A DNA stretch of 64,000 nucleotides from the NCBI GenBank assembly GCA_017962665.1, contig JAGCUU010000014.1, positions 1 to 64,000 of the forward strand, written 5' to 3'. The stretch's first letter is position 1; each line of letters begins with the position of its first letter. A model generated the notes under the pieces. That model was not told the origin of the DNA. It ran no database searches and worked only from the letters and a program-made list of their open reading frames with translations. This stretch comes from Bacteroidales bacterium (lineage in GTDB: Bacteria > Bacteroidota > Bacteroidia > Bacteroidales > P3). A program made the position numbers and the translations under genes. Positions 23,964 to 34,100 of the stretch are shown here, in pieces.

Positions 23964-24824
23964 TTATAGATAAGCTATTAGATGCTTGCTTTTTGAACTG
24001 TTTTTAAGTCGCTTTAATCCCTTTTCTTTTATCTGTCTCACCCTTTCTCTCGTGAGTCCAAACTTGATTGCTATCTCGTCCAAACTTAAGGCGTGAGGCA
24101 ATCCTATGCCAAAATACATCCTAATTACGTCGCGCTCGATCTCCGTCAAGGAGGAGAGGGCGCGGTCGATTTCTACTGACAGCGACTCTTGCATCAGGGC
24201 CTCGTCGGTGGCAGGAGTGTCCTCGTTTGGCAATACGTCCACAAAGTTGACGTCTTCGTCCGCAACCAGCGGAGCATCAATGGAGATATGACGTCCGGAG
24301 ATGCCAAGAATGCTTTTTATCTTGTCTTCTGGTATGCCAAGCAAATCGGCCAGTTCGTCTTCTGAAGGCTGGCGCTCGAGTTTTTGTTCAAGAATTGATA
24401 TCTGCTTTTTCAGTTTGTTCAGGGCGCCAAGTTGGTTGGATGGCAGGCGAACAATACGGGAGTTCTCGGCAATGGCCTGGAGTATGGATTGGCGAATCCA
24501 CCACACAGCGTAGGAGATGAATTTGAAGCCACGGGTCTCGTCGAATCGTTTGGCTGCTTTGATAAGTCCCACGTTCCCCTCGTTGATGAGGTCCGGGAGG
24601 CTTAGACCCTGGTTCTGGTATTGCTTTGCAACCGAGACAACAAAGCGCAGGTTGGCTTTTGTGAGCCTGTCGAGAGCGGCTTGGTCTCCGGCCTTGATAC
24701 GCTGCGCCAGTTGGACCTCCTCTTCAGGAGTCAACAGCTCTTCGCTGCAGATGTCCTGCAGGTATTTGTCTAACGACTTGATATCGCGGTTTGTGATGGA
24801 GTGGGTAATTTTTAATTGTCTCAT
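23964..24824 (-). CDS. rpoD: Primary sigma factor RpoD (Bacteroidetes type)
   Basis: 286 aa, the short primary sigma form of Bacteroidetes (regions 1.2 to 4.2, lacking the large N-terminal part of the E. coli protein). Region 2: [55 protein letters not shown]. Region 4: [13 protein letters not shown] and the [23 protein letters not shown]. Recognises the TTTG/TAnnTTTG promoters seen across this window. Confidence 0.97.
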   Translation of the reverse strand: MRQLKITHSITNRDIKSLDKYLQDICSEELLTPEEEVQLAQRIKAGDQAALDRLTKANLRFVVSVAKQYQNQGLSLPDLINEGNVGLIKAAKRFDETRGFKFISYAVWWIRQSILQAIAENSRIVRLPSNQLGALNKLKKQISILEQKLERQPSEDELADLLGIPEDKIKSILGISGRHISIDAPLVADEDVNFVDVLPNEDTPATDEALMQESLSVEIDRALSSLTEIERDVIRMYFGIGLPHALSLDEIAIKFGLTRERVRQIKEKGLKRLKNSSKSKHLIAYL

Positions 24825-24930
24825 ATAATGAAAAATTACTTTGCATTCAATTATTCAATATCCAATAACGGCAAAAACAAAAAAAAGTTTCATTTATTGT
24901 GAAAAAAAACTTTTTTACGCTTTTTTTTCT

Positions 24931-24938
24931 TATTTTTG
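24931..24938 (+). promoter_or_regulatory. -7 promoter box TATTTTTG upstream of ffh
   Basis: Predicts a transcription start near 24945 and a leader of about 140 bases before the ffh start codon. Confidence 0.6.
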
Positions 24939-24944
24939 CAATTG

Positions 24945-25065
24945 CTTACAGTGTATTGAATTGTGTTGTCTCGCCAGTTGTGTTATTCTGTAAGTTGGTG
25001 TAATCCAAAAGGCTCGCCGCTTATCATTATGCGGTGCGTGTCTTTTTGGGTATTATCTTTTTTTG
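24945..25065 (+). ncRNA. Possible structured leader or small RNA upstream of ffh
   Basis: Two stems can be drawn: CTTACAG (24945) with CTGTAAG (24988), and a long imperfect hairpin from CCAAAAGG-TCGCCGC (about 25006-25022) to GCGGTGCG-CTTTTTGG (about 25031-25051), followed by a T-rich run (about 25058). The second looks like a terminator or attenuator. This could be a small RNA ending before ffh or a regulated leader. It matches no RNA family I can name. Confidence 0.4.
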
Positions 25066-25087
25066 AAAAAAATAAATAATATAGTAT

Positions 25088-26410
25088 ATGTTTGAAAACA
25101 TAAGTAGCAAGATTGAAAAAGCGTTGCACACTTTACGTGGCAAAGGCTCCATTACAGACATTAATGTTGCCGAGACTGTCAAGGAGGTGCGTAGGGCATT
25201 GCTCGATGCCGACGTCAGCTTTCCTGTGGCGAAGGAATTTACGGACCGAGTGAAGAAAGAGGCAATTGGCCGCAATGTAATCCAGTCTATCGAGCCTGGA
25301 CAACTTATGGTCAAGATTGTCCACGAGGAGCTCACAAAACTCATGGGGTCCGAAACTGTCGACATCAACATCAAAGGTTCTCCTGCTGTAGTCCTCGTCG
25401 CCGGTCTTCAAGGCTCCGGTAAGACCACATTCTGCGCCAAACTGGCATACCATCTTAAGAACAAGCGTGCACGTAGCGTCATGCTCGTGGCTGGGGACGT
25501 CTACCGTCCTGCAGCTATCAACCAGCTTCAGGTACTTGGCGAGCAGGTGGGTGTACCTGTCTTTTCAAAAATCGGTGAAAACGATCCTGTCAAGATTGCC
25601 GATGAGGCATTGCGTGACGCGCGGCTGAAAGGAATCAACGTCGTCATAGTCGATACGGCAGGACGTCTTGCTGTAGACGAGCAGATGATGGACGAGATTG
25701 CCCGACTCAAGAGTTCCCTGAATCCCCAAGAGACCCTTTTTGTGGTAGACTCCATGACAGGACAGGATGCCGTCAATACCGCCAAGGCATTCAATGAACG
25801 CATTGACTACGACGGAGTGGTGTTGACAAAACTCGATGGTGACACCCGAGGGGGTGCCGCTTTGACAATTCGCCACTCGGTACAGAAGCCTATCAAGTTC
25901 ATAGGCATTGGTGAAAAGATGGACGCACTGGACATCTTCCATCCGGACCGTATGGCAAGCAGAATCTTAGGTATGGGCGACGTGGTCTCCCTCGTGGAAC
26001 GTGCTCAGGAGCAATACGACGAGCAGGAGGCTCGAAAAATCCAGAAACGCCTTGTCCGCAACGAATACAACTACGAAGACTTCCTCTCTCAAATCGCCCA
26101 GGTGAAAAAGATGGGCAATATGAAAGACCTCATCGGTATGATTCCTGGTCTTGGCAAGTTGACAAAGGATGTGGAGATCGGTGACGATGCGTTTGTGCCT
26201 ATCGAAGCCATTATTGGATCAATGACCCCTTATGAACGCCGTAACCCAAGTTGCCTCAACGGAAGCCGCAAACAGCGTATCGCAGCTGGAAGTGGCCGCA
26301 CAATACAGGAAGTCAATCGAATAGTGAAGCAGTTTGAGGACACTCGAAAGATTATGAAGTCGGTCTCTTCCAAGAGCGGCAAAATGTCCATACCTCGCCG
26401 CAGACATTAA
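25088..26410 (+). CDS. ffh: Signal recognition particle protein Ffh
   Basis: 440 aa. N domain (1-85), GTPase G domain with GLQGSGKTTFCAKLA (P loop), DVYRPAAINQL, VDTAGRLAVDE, TKLDGDTRGGAAL and GIGEKMDALDIFHPDRMASR, then the Met-rich M domain with the RNA-binding helix near SMTPYERRNPSCLNGSRKQR and IAAGSGRT. Binds 4.5S RNA and targets membrane proteins to FtsY and SecYEG. 27 bp before folD. Confidence 0.97.
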   Translation: MFENISSKIEKALHTLRGKGSITDINVAETVKEVRRALLDADVSFPVAKEFTDRVKKEAIGRNVIQSIEPGQLMVKIVHEELTKLMGSETVDINIKGSPAVVLVAGLQGSGKTTFCAKLAYHLKNKRARSVMLVAGDVYRPAAINQLQVLGEQVGVPVFSKIGENDPVKIADEALRDARLKGINVVIVDTAGRLAVDEQMMDEIARLKSSLNPQETLFVVDSMTGQDAVNTAKAFNERIDYDGVVLTKLDGDTRGGAALTIRHSVQKPIKFIGIGEKMDALDIFHPDRMASRILGMGDVVSLVERAQEQYDEQEARKIQKRLVRNEYNYEDFLSQIAQVKKMGNMKDLIGMIPGLGKLTKDVEIGDDAFVPIEAIIGSMTPYERRNPSCLNGSRKQRIAAGSGRTIQEVNRIVKQFEDTRKIMKSVSSKSGKMSIPRRRH

Positions 26411-26437
26411 TTTTAACCAAGTTATCACAATAATACT

Positions 26438-27316
26438 ATGTTTCAGCTTTTAGACGGAAAACAGACATCAATAGCAATCAAGGAACAGATTGCGAACCAG
26501 GTACGCCAGTATACATCCAAAGGATTACGCCCTCCTCATCTGGCTGCCATTCTCGTGGGCGACGACGGCGCCAGCCAAACCTACGTGGCCAACAAGGAGA
26601 AATCGTCGCATGAAGTCGGATTTACCTCGTCGGTATACCGCTATTCGGCTAACACCTCCGAAGAGGAGCTTCTTCGTGCCATAGATTTTCTCAACAACGA
26701 TGATGACATTGACGGCTTCATCGTCCAGCTCCCCCTTCCGGCTCAAATAAACGAGCAGAAGGTCATCAATGCCATATCACCCGATAAGGATGTAGACGGT
26801 TTTACCCCTATAAACATCGGTCGCATGGTGCTTGGGGAAGAGGCATTCCTCCCTGCTACCCCGAAAGGAATATGTTCGTTGCTAAAACATTACAACATTG
26901 AGACCTCGGGCAAGCATTGTGTGGTTATTGGACGTTCCAATATTGTGGGCACCCCTGTGGCAAATCTGCTTTCCCGCAAGGGCTTCGACTGTACGGTGAC
27001 ACTCTGTCATAGCCGTACACAAAACCTTCCGGAGCTTACTCGTCAGGCGGATATTCTCGTGGTTGCCATCGGCAAGCCGGAGTTTGTTACAGCCGATATG
27101 GTCAAGGAGGGTGCTGTTCTTGTTGACGTAGGTATCCACCGTGTTGCAGACGCAACCAAGAAAAGCGGCTACCGCATAATAGGTGATGTCAAACACAGTG
27201 ATGTCGACAAACTGTGCAGTTGGGTGACCCCTGTGCCAGGCGGTGTCGGACCTCTTACCATTGTGTCGCTTCTGCAGAATACCTTGCAGGCCTATTGTAA
27301 AAGATTCGGATTATAA
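26438..27316 (+). CDS. folD: Bifunctional methylenetetrahydrofolate dehydrogenase/cyclohydrolase FolD
   Basis: 292 aa. Signatures: VGDDGASQTYVANKEKSS (catalytic Tyr and Lys), DGFIVQLPLP, DKDVDGFTPINIGRMV, GKHCVVIGRSNIVGTPVANL (NADP site) and WVTPVPGGVGPLT. It interconverts methylene-, methenyl- and formyl-tetrahydrofolate; the formyl form feeds purine synthesis (purL is 4 kb downstream). Confidence 0.97.
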   Translation: MFQLLDGKQTSIAIKEQIANQVRQYTSKGLRPPHLAAILVGDDGASQTYVANKEKSSHEVGFTSSVYRYSANTSEEELLRAIDFLNNDDDIDGFIVQLPLPAQINEQKVINAISPDKDVDGFTPINIGRMVLGEEAFLPATPKGICSLLKHYNIETSGKHCVVIGRSNIVGTPVANLLSRKGFDCTVTLCHSRTQNLPELTRQADILVVAIGKPEFVTADMVKEGAVLVDVGIHRVADATKKSGYRIIGDVKHSDVDKLCSWVTPVPGGVGPLTIVSLLQNTLQAYCKRFGL

Positions 27317-27331
27317 GATAAAAACAGAATC

Positions 27332-28069
27332 GTGAAAACACTTTTAGTTGTTCCTTGTTATAATGAGGCGGCGCGTCTACCGCAGGAGGAGTTCCTCCGC
27401 TTCGTGGAGCAGAACCCAGAGATGGCGGTGCTCTTTGCCAACGATGGCAGTCGAGACAACACCCTTGCCATGCTTGAATCCCTTGTTGCACGTCATGAAC
27501 GTCTCTTTCTGCTTGACATACAGCCCAACGGAGGCAAGGCGGAGGCTGTGCGCAAAGGTATGCTCCATGCTGCCGAGAAGTATAAGCCGCAATATATAGC
27601 ATTCTGGGACGCCGATCTTGCCACTCCGCTGAACGAGGTGGAGCCTATGGTGCAGTGGGCGGACAGAGGCTACGATATTGTAATGGGACTGCGTCTGATG
27701 CGATTGGGCGCCAAAGTGAAGAGGAAAACGATGCGTCATTATTTGGGACGCTGTTTTGCAACAGTGGCTTCAATCATGCTTCATTTGCCTGTGTACGACA
27801 CGCAGTGTGGTGCCAAACTGTTCCGTGCCGAGGTGGTTTCCAACCTATTCTCCGAAGCATTCATAACCCGTTGGCTTTTCGACGTGGAGCTTTTGGCGCG
27901 TTACAAGCAGCAATACGGTATTGAACGTGCTGTGGAGCGCATCTATGAGTTCCCGTTGTTCCAATGGCAGGATATCGACGGGTCGCAACTCAAGAGCCGT
28001 GATTTCTTCAAGGCACCTGTAGAATTGATGAAGATACGTCGCAGATACAAGAACCCGAAAAAACACTAA
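27332..28069 (+). CDS. Family 2 glycosyltransferase (dolichyl-phosphate sugar synthase-like)
   Basis: 245 aa, GTG start at 27332 fitting the family N-terminus (KTLLVVPCYNEAARLP). GT2 features: FANDGSRDNTL, the DxD motif in AFWDADLATPLNE, and VYDTQCGAKLFRAEV, as in Alg5/DPM1-like enzymes that charge a lipid phosphate carrier with a sugar. 15 bp after folD and 6 bp before a GT39-like membrane protein that would use such a lipid-linked donor. Confidence 0.88.
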   Translation: MKTLLVVPCYNEAARLPQEEFLRFVEQNPEMAVLFANDGSRDNTLAMLESLVARHERLFLLDIQPNGGKAEAVRKGMLHAAEKYKPQYIAFWDADLATPLNEVEPMVQWADRGYDIVMGLRLMRLGAKVKRKTMRHYLGRCFATVASIMLHLPVYDTQCGAKLFRAEVVSNLFSEAFITRWLFDVELLARYKQQYGIERAVERIYEFPLFQWQDIDGSQLKSRDFFKAPVELMKIRRRYKNPKKH

Positions 28070-28075
28070 CATTTT

Positions 28076-30475
28076 ATGAAGAAATTCTTTTTGGAGAACA
28101 AATCAAATGTCTGGTTCTGGCTGTTCATCGTCGTGGCTGCGGTGTTGATGGTCGCAATGCCGCTTATGAGTCTCGATGCAGGAAACAGCGGTGACGAAGA
28201 CAAGTTCCAGATTCCGCAAGGCCGCTTTGTGATGGACTACTACAGCTCCGGTGGACAGGATACCACTTGTCTGAAAGATGTAGTGACTCTCAACGGAAAA
28301 GAGCAGAACTGGAATCTGAAATACTATGGATGCTCATTTGATGTGGTGACAGAATGGATAAACCGCACCTTAGAGATAGATGATATAGCCCGTACACGTC
28401 ATGTATGCAATTCTTTGATGGGGTGGCTGATAATATTCTTCGGCGGATTGATAGCCTACCGTGTCGGCGGATGGCGTGCAGGCCTCTTTGCCATGTTGCT
28501 GCTCTTCTTCTCGCCGCGTCTGTTGGGACACTCGTTCAATAATCCCAAAGATATACCGTTCGCCGCTGGCATTGTCATGTGTATATACTACATCATGATG
28601 TTTTTCCGGCAGGTATCGCCGTCGTCGACGGAAGATACTGTCAAGGGAAAGAAACAGCAGGTCAAAGTGGAATATCCACAGCTTCCCTTTTCTGAAAAGA
28701 CAACCCGCATCATTGCCATAGTGGCAATGGTCCTGGCGGCCGTTGTGCTCTTCCCGACGGCAGGTGTCGCCCTTGCACTTCTTTTGCTGTTGTTGATGGT
28801 TGGCGCCATGCTTATCAAGAATACTCCGCATTTCAATCCCTTGACGCTGTTTATGCTTGCCTTGTCGTTGGCATTGGCGGTGAGCAACCGTATAGGAGCC
28901 CTGATTGTTGTGGGCTATATGGGACTGTGGGGATTGTTGTGGCTTGTCCGTTACCGTCGCCAACTCAAAGGGGCAGTAGTGGTGAAGACCGTTATTGTCG
29001 CCGTGTGTACATGTGCCGTGGGTTTCTTTGCAGGACTCCTGTTATGGCCGTATGCCATGCAGAGTCCCGTAAGTCATGCCATAGAGAGCTTTAAGCTGAT
29101 GTCGCAGTTTGACGTGCAACTGCGTCAACTGTTTGAAGGTACCATGGTCATGTCCAGTAATTTGCCATGGTACTATACACCCAAATTCATGCTTATCACC
29201 ATTCCTGTAGCCGTAATGATTGGCTGGGTAATATATCCATTCTTCGGAGCCTTCGGAAAGCAGCGTTGGCTTGAGAGCGCAATGCTCTATTTCTGTTTTC
29301 TCTTTCCTGTGTTCTGGATTGTAGTTACCGGTGCCAACGTTTACGGAGGCTGGAGGCATTCGCTCTTTACATATCCGCCTATGGCCGTCGTTGCCGCATT
29401 GGGGTTTGATATGCTGGCATCATGGGCAGGAGGGAAAAGTGGCAAGAAGACTGTAGAAACACTTGTGTCTCTTGTGCCTGTGTTGCTGTTGGTTTCCCCT
29501 ACCGTGCATACTTTCAGGAATCATCCTTACGAGTATGTCTACTTCAACGAGATTGAGGGTGGCGTGAAGAAGGCCTTCGGCCACTACGAGCTGGATTACT
29601 ACTACCACTCTATGCGTGAAGCTACCGAATGGGTGCTGGCAAACGCCGAGCCACGTCCCGACGGGGAAAAGACACTTGTAGGCTCGTGGCATGTTGAGTC
29701 CACTCGCTACTTTATGCGTGGCGACACTGCTCGTTTTGCCACGAGGTTTGTACGTTGGGGACAGCGTTACGAGTACGACTGGGACTATCTGGTATTCCCT
29801 ATTACAGGTATTTCGGGAAGCTATCTCCTCGGTGAGAAATTCCCGCCTTCGGACTGTGTCCATACCGTCAATGTCGACAATGTACCAATAGCCCTTGTCC
29901 TGAAGCGCAGGACCAAGGACGACTTTTATGCCGTGCGGCTCCTCAAGGAGGGGAAAATAGACAGTGCGGTGGCGTTGATGGAAAAGGTTCTTGAAGACAA
30001 TCCCGATAATGAAGCCGCCCTTGCAAACCTTGCAAATATCAGTCTGCAACGTGGTGAAGCAGCCAAAGCGGCTCAGTATTGCGAGCATCTGCGTACAGTA
30101 GACCCCACCAACCAGCAGGCGGCACAGATACTTGTGTACGCCTATTTGGGCAGCGGACGCCAGCAGGAGGCTGCCACGCTGCTTGAGAAACTCAAGGCAG
30201 AAGGCGACAATGCTTTTGCCTATACAATCACAGCCCGACTTTTCGCCCAGAAAGGAGACCTGGGATCTGCCATTGCCGAAATCAATGCCATGCTCGACAA
30301 AGGTCTTATGGACCAGGAATCGCTTGGCCTATATGTACAGATCAGGATGTCGCAGGGCATGGATCAAAATGGAGCGACATATGCCTTTTACAGCGCATAC
30401 GCCAATGGCCTTGAGAAGAGCGGTGACAGCAAGAATGCAGAGAATATACGCCGCCAACTTGGAATAGTAAGATAA
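28076..30475 (+). CDS. GT39-like membrane glycosyltransferase with C-terminal TPR repeats
   Basis: 799 aa. About 10-12 membrane helices in residues 1-490; an acidic first loop (SGDEDKFQ) and FFSPRLLGHSFNNPKDIPFA are typical of GT-C (PMT/ArnT-like) enzymes. A periplasmic part follows, and the last ~170 residues hold TPR-type helices (AVALMEKVLEDNPDNEAALA, AAQYCEHLRTVDPTNQQAAQ). It probably moves a sugar from the lipid carrier made by the preceding GT2 to an envelope acceptor; donor and acceptor are unknown. Confidence 0.85.
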   Translation: MKKFFLENKSNVWFWLFIVVAAVLMVAMPLMSLDAGNSGDEDKFQIPQGRFVMDYYSSGGQDTTCLKDVVTLNGKEQNWNLKYYGCSFDVVTEWINRTLEIDDIARTRHVCNSLMGWLIIFFGGLIAYRVGGWRAGLFAMLLLFFSPRLLGHSFNNPKDIPFAAGIVMCIYYIMMFFRQVSPSSTEDTVKGKKQQVKVEYPQLPFSEKTTRIIAIVAMVLAAVVLFPTAGVALALLLLLLMVGAMLIKNTPHFNPLTLFMLALSLALAVSNRIGALIVVGYMGLWGLLWLVRYRRQLKGAVVVKTVIVAVCTCAVGFFAGLLLWPYAMQSPVSHAIESFKLMSQFDVQLRQLFEGTMVMSSNLPWYYTPKFMLITIPVAVMIGWVIYPFFGAFGKQRWLESAMLYFCFLFPVFWIVVTGANVYGGWRHSLFTYPPMAVVAALGFDMLASWAGGKSGKKTVETLVSLVPVLLLVSPTVHTFRNHPYEYVYFNEIEGGVKKAFGHYELDYYYHSMREATEWVLANAEPRPDGEKTLVGSWHVESTRYFMRGDTARFATRFVRWGQRYEYDWDYLVFPITGISGSYLLGEKFPPSDCVHTVNVDNVPIALVLKRRTKDDFYAVRLLKEGKIDSAVALMEKVLEDNPDNEAALANLANISLQRGEAAKAAQYCEHLRTVDPTNQQAAQILVYAYLGSGRQQEAATLLEKLKAEGDNAFAYTITARLFAQKGDLGSAIAEINAMLDKGLMDQESLGLYVQIRMSQGMDQNGATYAFYSAYANGLEKSGDSKNAENIRRQLGIVR

Positions 30476-30480
30476 ATGTT

Positions 30481-31062
30481 ATGAAACGCCTCTGGATAGC
30501 AATAGTAAAACTCTTTGGGTGGAAGTTCGACCCAGTGTCTGACGATAATATGAAGCGCCTTCACCACTGTGTGTTTATCGAGGCGCCTCATACCAGCATA
30601 TACGATTTCCTTCTGGGAGCGGCATGTGTATGGCATTTGGGACTCAACCCCCGTTTTTTTATTAAAAAAGAGTTTTTCGTATTTCCCATACGTCGATTCC
30701 TTTTGCGTTGCGGGGCTCTTCCCGTAGACAGGGGAAACTCGTCGAACCATATGGTACAGAAAGCTGTTGATGCGTTTTCATCAAATGAAGACATTACCAT
30801 TATCATTACTCCTGAGGGTACCCGCAAACAAGTCAAACGCTTTAAACGCGGATTCTACGAGATAGCATCAAAGGCCAACGTCCCTTTCGCAGTGACATAC
30901 ATAAACTACAAGAGCCGCCACATGGGTGTGGGGCCGCTGATAACCCCTTCGGGCGACTTCAACGCAGATATGCGCAAGATACTCAACTTTTACACCGACG
31001 TGGCACCGCGAAACAAATCTGGATGGAATATCGATGTACTAAAAAAAACATATAGTGAATAG
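30481..31062 (+). CDS. Lysophospholipid-type acyltransferase
   Basis: 193 aa. PlsC-family motifs: HTSIYD (HX4D, about residue 39), the RFLLRCGALPVDRGN block, and EGTRKQVKRFKRGFYEIA (EGTR). It transfers an acyl chain to a lysolipid at the inner membrane; the precise acceptor (1-acylglycerol-3-phosphate or an ornithine/glycine lipid) cannot be told. 5 bp after the GT39-like gene, so same operon. Confidence 0.88.
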   Translation: MKRLWIAIVKLFGWKFDPVSDDNMKRLHHCVFIEAPHTSIYDFLLGAACVWHLGLNPRFFIKKEFFVFPIRRFLLRCGALPVDRGNSSNHMVQKAVDAFSSNEDITIIITPEGTRKQVKRFKRGFYEIASKANVPFAVTYINYKSRHMGVGPLITPSGDFNADMRKILNFYTDVAPRNKSGWNIDVLKKTYSE

Positions 31063-31063
31063 T

Positions 31064-31114
31064 GATGTAAGATGTATGATTTCTTTAAACGTAAAACATC
31101 AAACGTCAAACTAT
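31064..31114 (+). repeat. Two heptamer tracts before purL
   Basis: gatgtaa, gatgtat (31064-31077) and aaacgta, aaacatc, aaacgtc, aaactat (31087-31114). The second is roughly the reverse-complement type of the first. Spacing 7 throughout. Confidence 0.75.
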
Positions 31115-31151
31115 ACAAATACAAAAGAGAAAATAATAAAACAGCAATAAT

Positions 31152-34100
31152 ATGAACCAAGTAAGACGAATTTATGTCGAGAAAAGAACTGACTATAGCA
31201 TCAGGGCAAAGGAACTCCACAGCGAACTCCTGAACTACCTCAACATCTCTGTCGATGATGTACGTGTCCTGATTCGTTATGATATCGAAAACCTCTCCGA
31301 CGAGACCTACCGCAAGGCTCTTGGAACAGTCTTCTCCGAACCGCCTCTTGACAATCTTTATGAGGAGAGTTACCCTCATGCGGACAACGACTTCTGTTTC
31401 TCGGTAGAGTATCTCCCGGGACAGTTCGATCAGCGCGCCGATAGTGCTGAGCAGTGTGTCTGTCTCCTCGACGACAGCGAGCATCCTATTATCAAGTCGG
31501 CTACCACATACGTGATTAGCGGCAAGCTCAGCGATGAACAGCGCAAGGCTATCATTGCCCACTGCATCAATCCTGTTGATAGTCGTCTTACCGACGATGT
31601 CAAGCCGGATACACTGGTCGACAATTTCGAAGAGCCCGCTGACGTGATTGTCTTCAACGGATTCAAAGATTTTACAGAACAGGAACTGCAGAAGCTATAT
31701 GACAGCCTCGGTCTGGCAATGACCTTCGCAGACTTCCTCCATATCCAGCGCTATTTTCATGACGAGGAAAAACGCGATCCTTCTGTAACCGAAATACGTG
31801 TTCTTGACACCTATTGGAGCGACCATTGCCGCCATACTACCTTTGCCACCGAGTTGAAGGATGTGCATTTCGACGATGGTTTCTACCGTCCTCTGATTGA
31901 GGGGGCATTCAAACAATACCTTGCCGACCATAAGGAACAATACATTGGACGTGACGATAAATTCGTGTGCCTGATGGATATAGGCACTCTCGCAGGGAAA
32001 CGTATACGCAAGGCTGGTCTCCTTGACGACCAGGAGATAAGCGACGAGATCAACGCCTGTTCGATAGTCGTCCCAGTCGTTGTTGACGGCAAAGAAGAGG
32101 AGTGGCTTGTCAACTTTAAAAATGAGACCCACAACCATCCTACGGAGATAGAACCTTTCGGCGGCGCTGCCACTTGCCTTGGCGGTTGCATCCGCGATCC
32201 GCTGTCAGGGCGTACATATGTATATCAGGCTATGCGTGTCACAGGAGCGGCAGATCCCACACGTCCTATAGAAGAGACTATGCCAGGCAAGCTGCCTCAA
32301 CGCAAAATCGTCACTACAGCGGCACGAGGCTACAGCTCGTACGGAAACCAGATAGGACTTGCCACCGGACTTGTCAACGAAATATACCATCCAGGATATG
32401 TGGCTAAACGTATGGAGATAGGCGCTGTCATTGCCGCGGCTCCCCGTCGTCAGGTGAAGCGACTGAACTCGGATCCGGGCGATGTGATAATCCTCCTCGG
32501 GGGTCGCACGGGACGCGACGGCATAGGCGGTGCTACCGGAGCTTCCAAGAGCCATACCACAAAATCACTTACCACATGTGGCGCTGAAGTACAGAAAGGC
32601 AATGCTCCAACAGAAAGAAAAATACAACGTCTCTTCCGTCGTGAAGAGGTGAGCTCGCTCATCAAGAAATGCAACGACTTTGGCGCAGGTGGAGTGAGCG
32701 TGGCAATCGGTGAACTTGCCGACGGATTGCTGATTAATCTCGACAAAGTGCCGAAAAAATATGCTGGATTGGACGGTACCGAACTGGCTATCAGTGAAAG
32801 CCAGGAACGTATGGCTGTGGTCGTAGACCCCGGCGATGTCGATGCCATGATGCGCTATGCCGACGAGGAAAACCTCGAAGCAACGGTGGTCGCAACAGTG
32901 ACAGAGGAACCTCGCATGATAATCAACTGGCGTGGCAAGGAGATTGTCAACCTCAGCCGCCGCTTTATCGACACCAATGGCGCCCACCAGGAAACCACGG
33001 TGTCTGTGAAAATGCCGGAAAAGCCTGTTGATGCCGATACCAAGAATAATACCAGTGTCAAGAATCTGTGGCTCGACACACTCTCAAACCTCAACGTTTG
33101 TTCGCAACGTGGCCTTGTCGAGATGTTCGACAGCTCCATAGGTGCAGGCAGCGTGGTTATGCCTTTCGGTGGAAAATACCAGCTGACACCCACCCAGAGC
33201 ATGATAGGCAAATTGCCATTGCTTGACGGCAAATGTGACACAGTGACGATCATGTCATACGGCTTAGACCCATATATGATGTCGTGGAGTCCTTTCCACG
33301 GTGCGGTATATGCCGTCCTCGATTCCGTGGCCAAGGTCGCCGCTGCCGGTGGCGATGCCTCCAGAGTGCGTCTCACTTTTCAGGAATATTTCAAGAAACT
33401 CGGTAAAGATCCGTACCGTTGGGGTGAGCCTTTCGCCGCACTCCTGGGCGCATACCATGCACAGATGGGCCTTAAACTGCCTGCCATAGGAGGCAAGGAC
33501 TCCATGAGCGGAACTTTCAACGACATCGATGTGCCACCGACGCTCTGCTCATTTGCGGTTGGCATAAGCGACTTAAAGCATGTAGTGACTCCCGAGTTCA
33601 AGCAGCCGGGCAGTCTCATTGCTCTGTTGGAGATGCGTGTGGACGAATATGGTATGCCTGATTACGCTTTTGCATTGAAACAATATGCAGGACTTCGCAA
33701 AGCTATTGAGAGTGGCCTTGTGAGGTCGGCCTATACTGTCGGCACAGGCGGCATTATCGAGGCTGTCAGCAAGATGGCTTTCGGTAACAAGCTTGGCGTC
33801 CGTTTGGTGTCCGACATTCCGTCATTGACTGAAAAACGTTATGGCTGCATTGTAGTGGAGCTTGATGAAAGCAAGCAGGATTCCAATACCTACTTCCAGT
33901 TCCAACGACTGGGAGAGGTCGTCGCTGAGCCCGTTTTCTGTGTTGGAACAGAGCAGATATCCCTTGAAGAGGCTCTTGCCGTGTGGCAGAAACCTTTGGA
34001 AGGCGTATTCCCGACAAGGACAATCGCTGAAGCTGATGATATTAAGGATATAAACAATCTCAAAGACTTTGGCTCGGTCCATGTCTGCCGACACAAGGTT

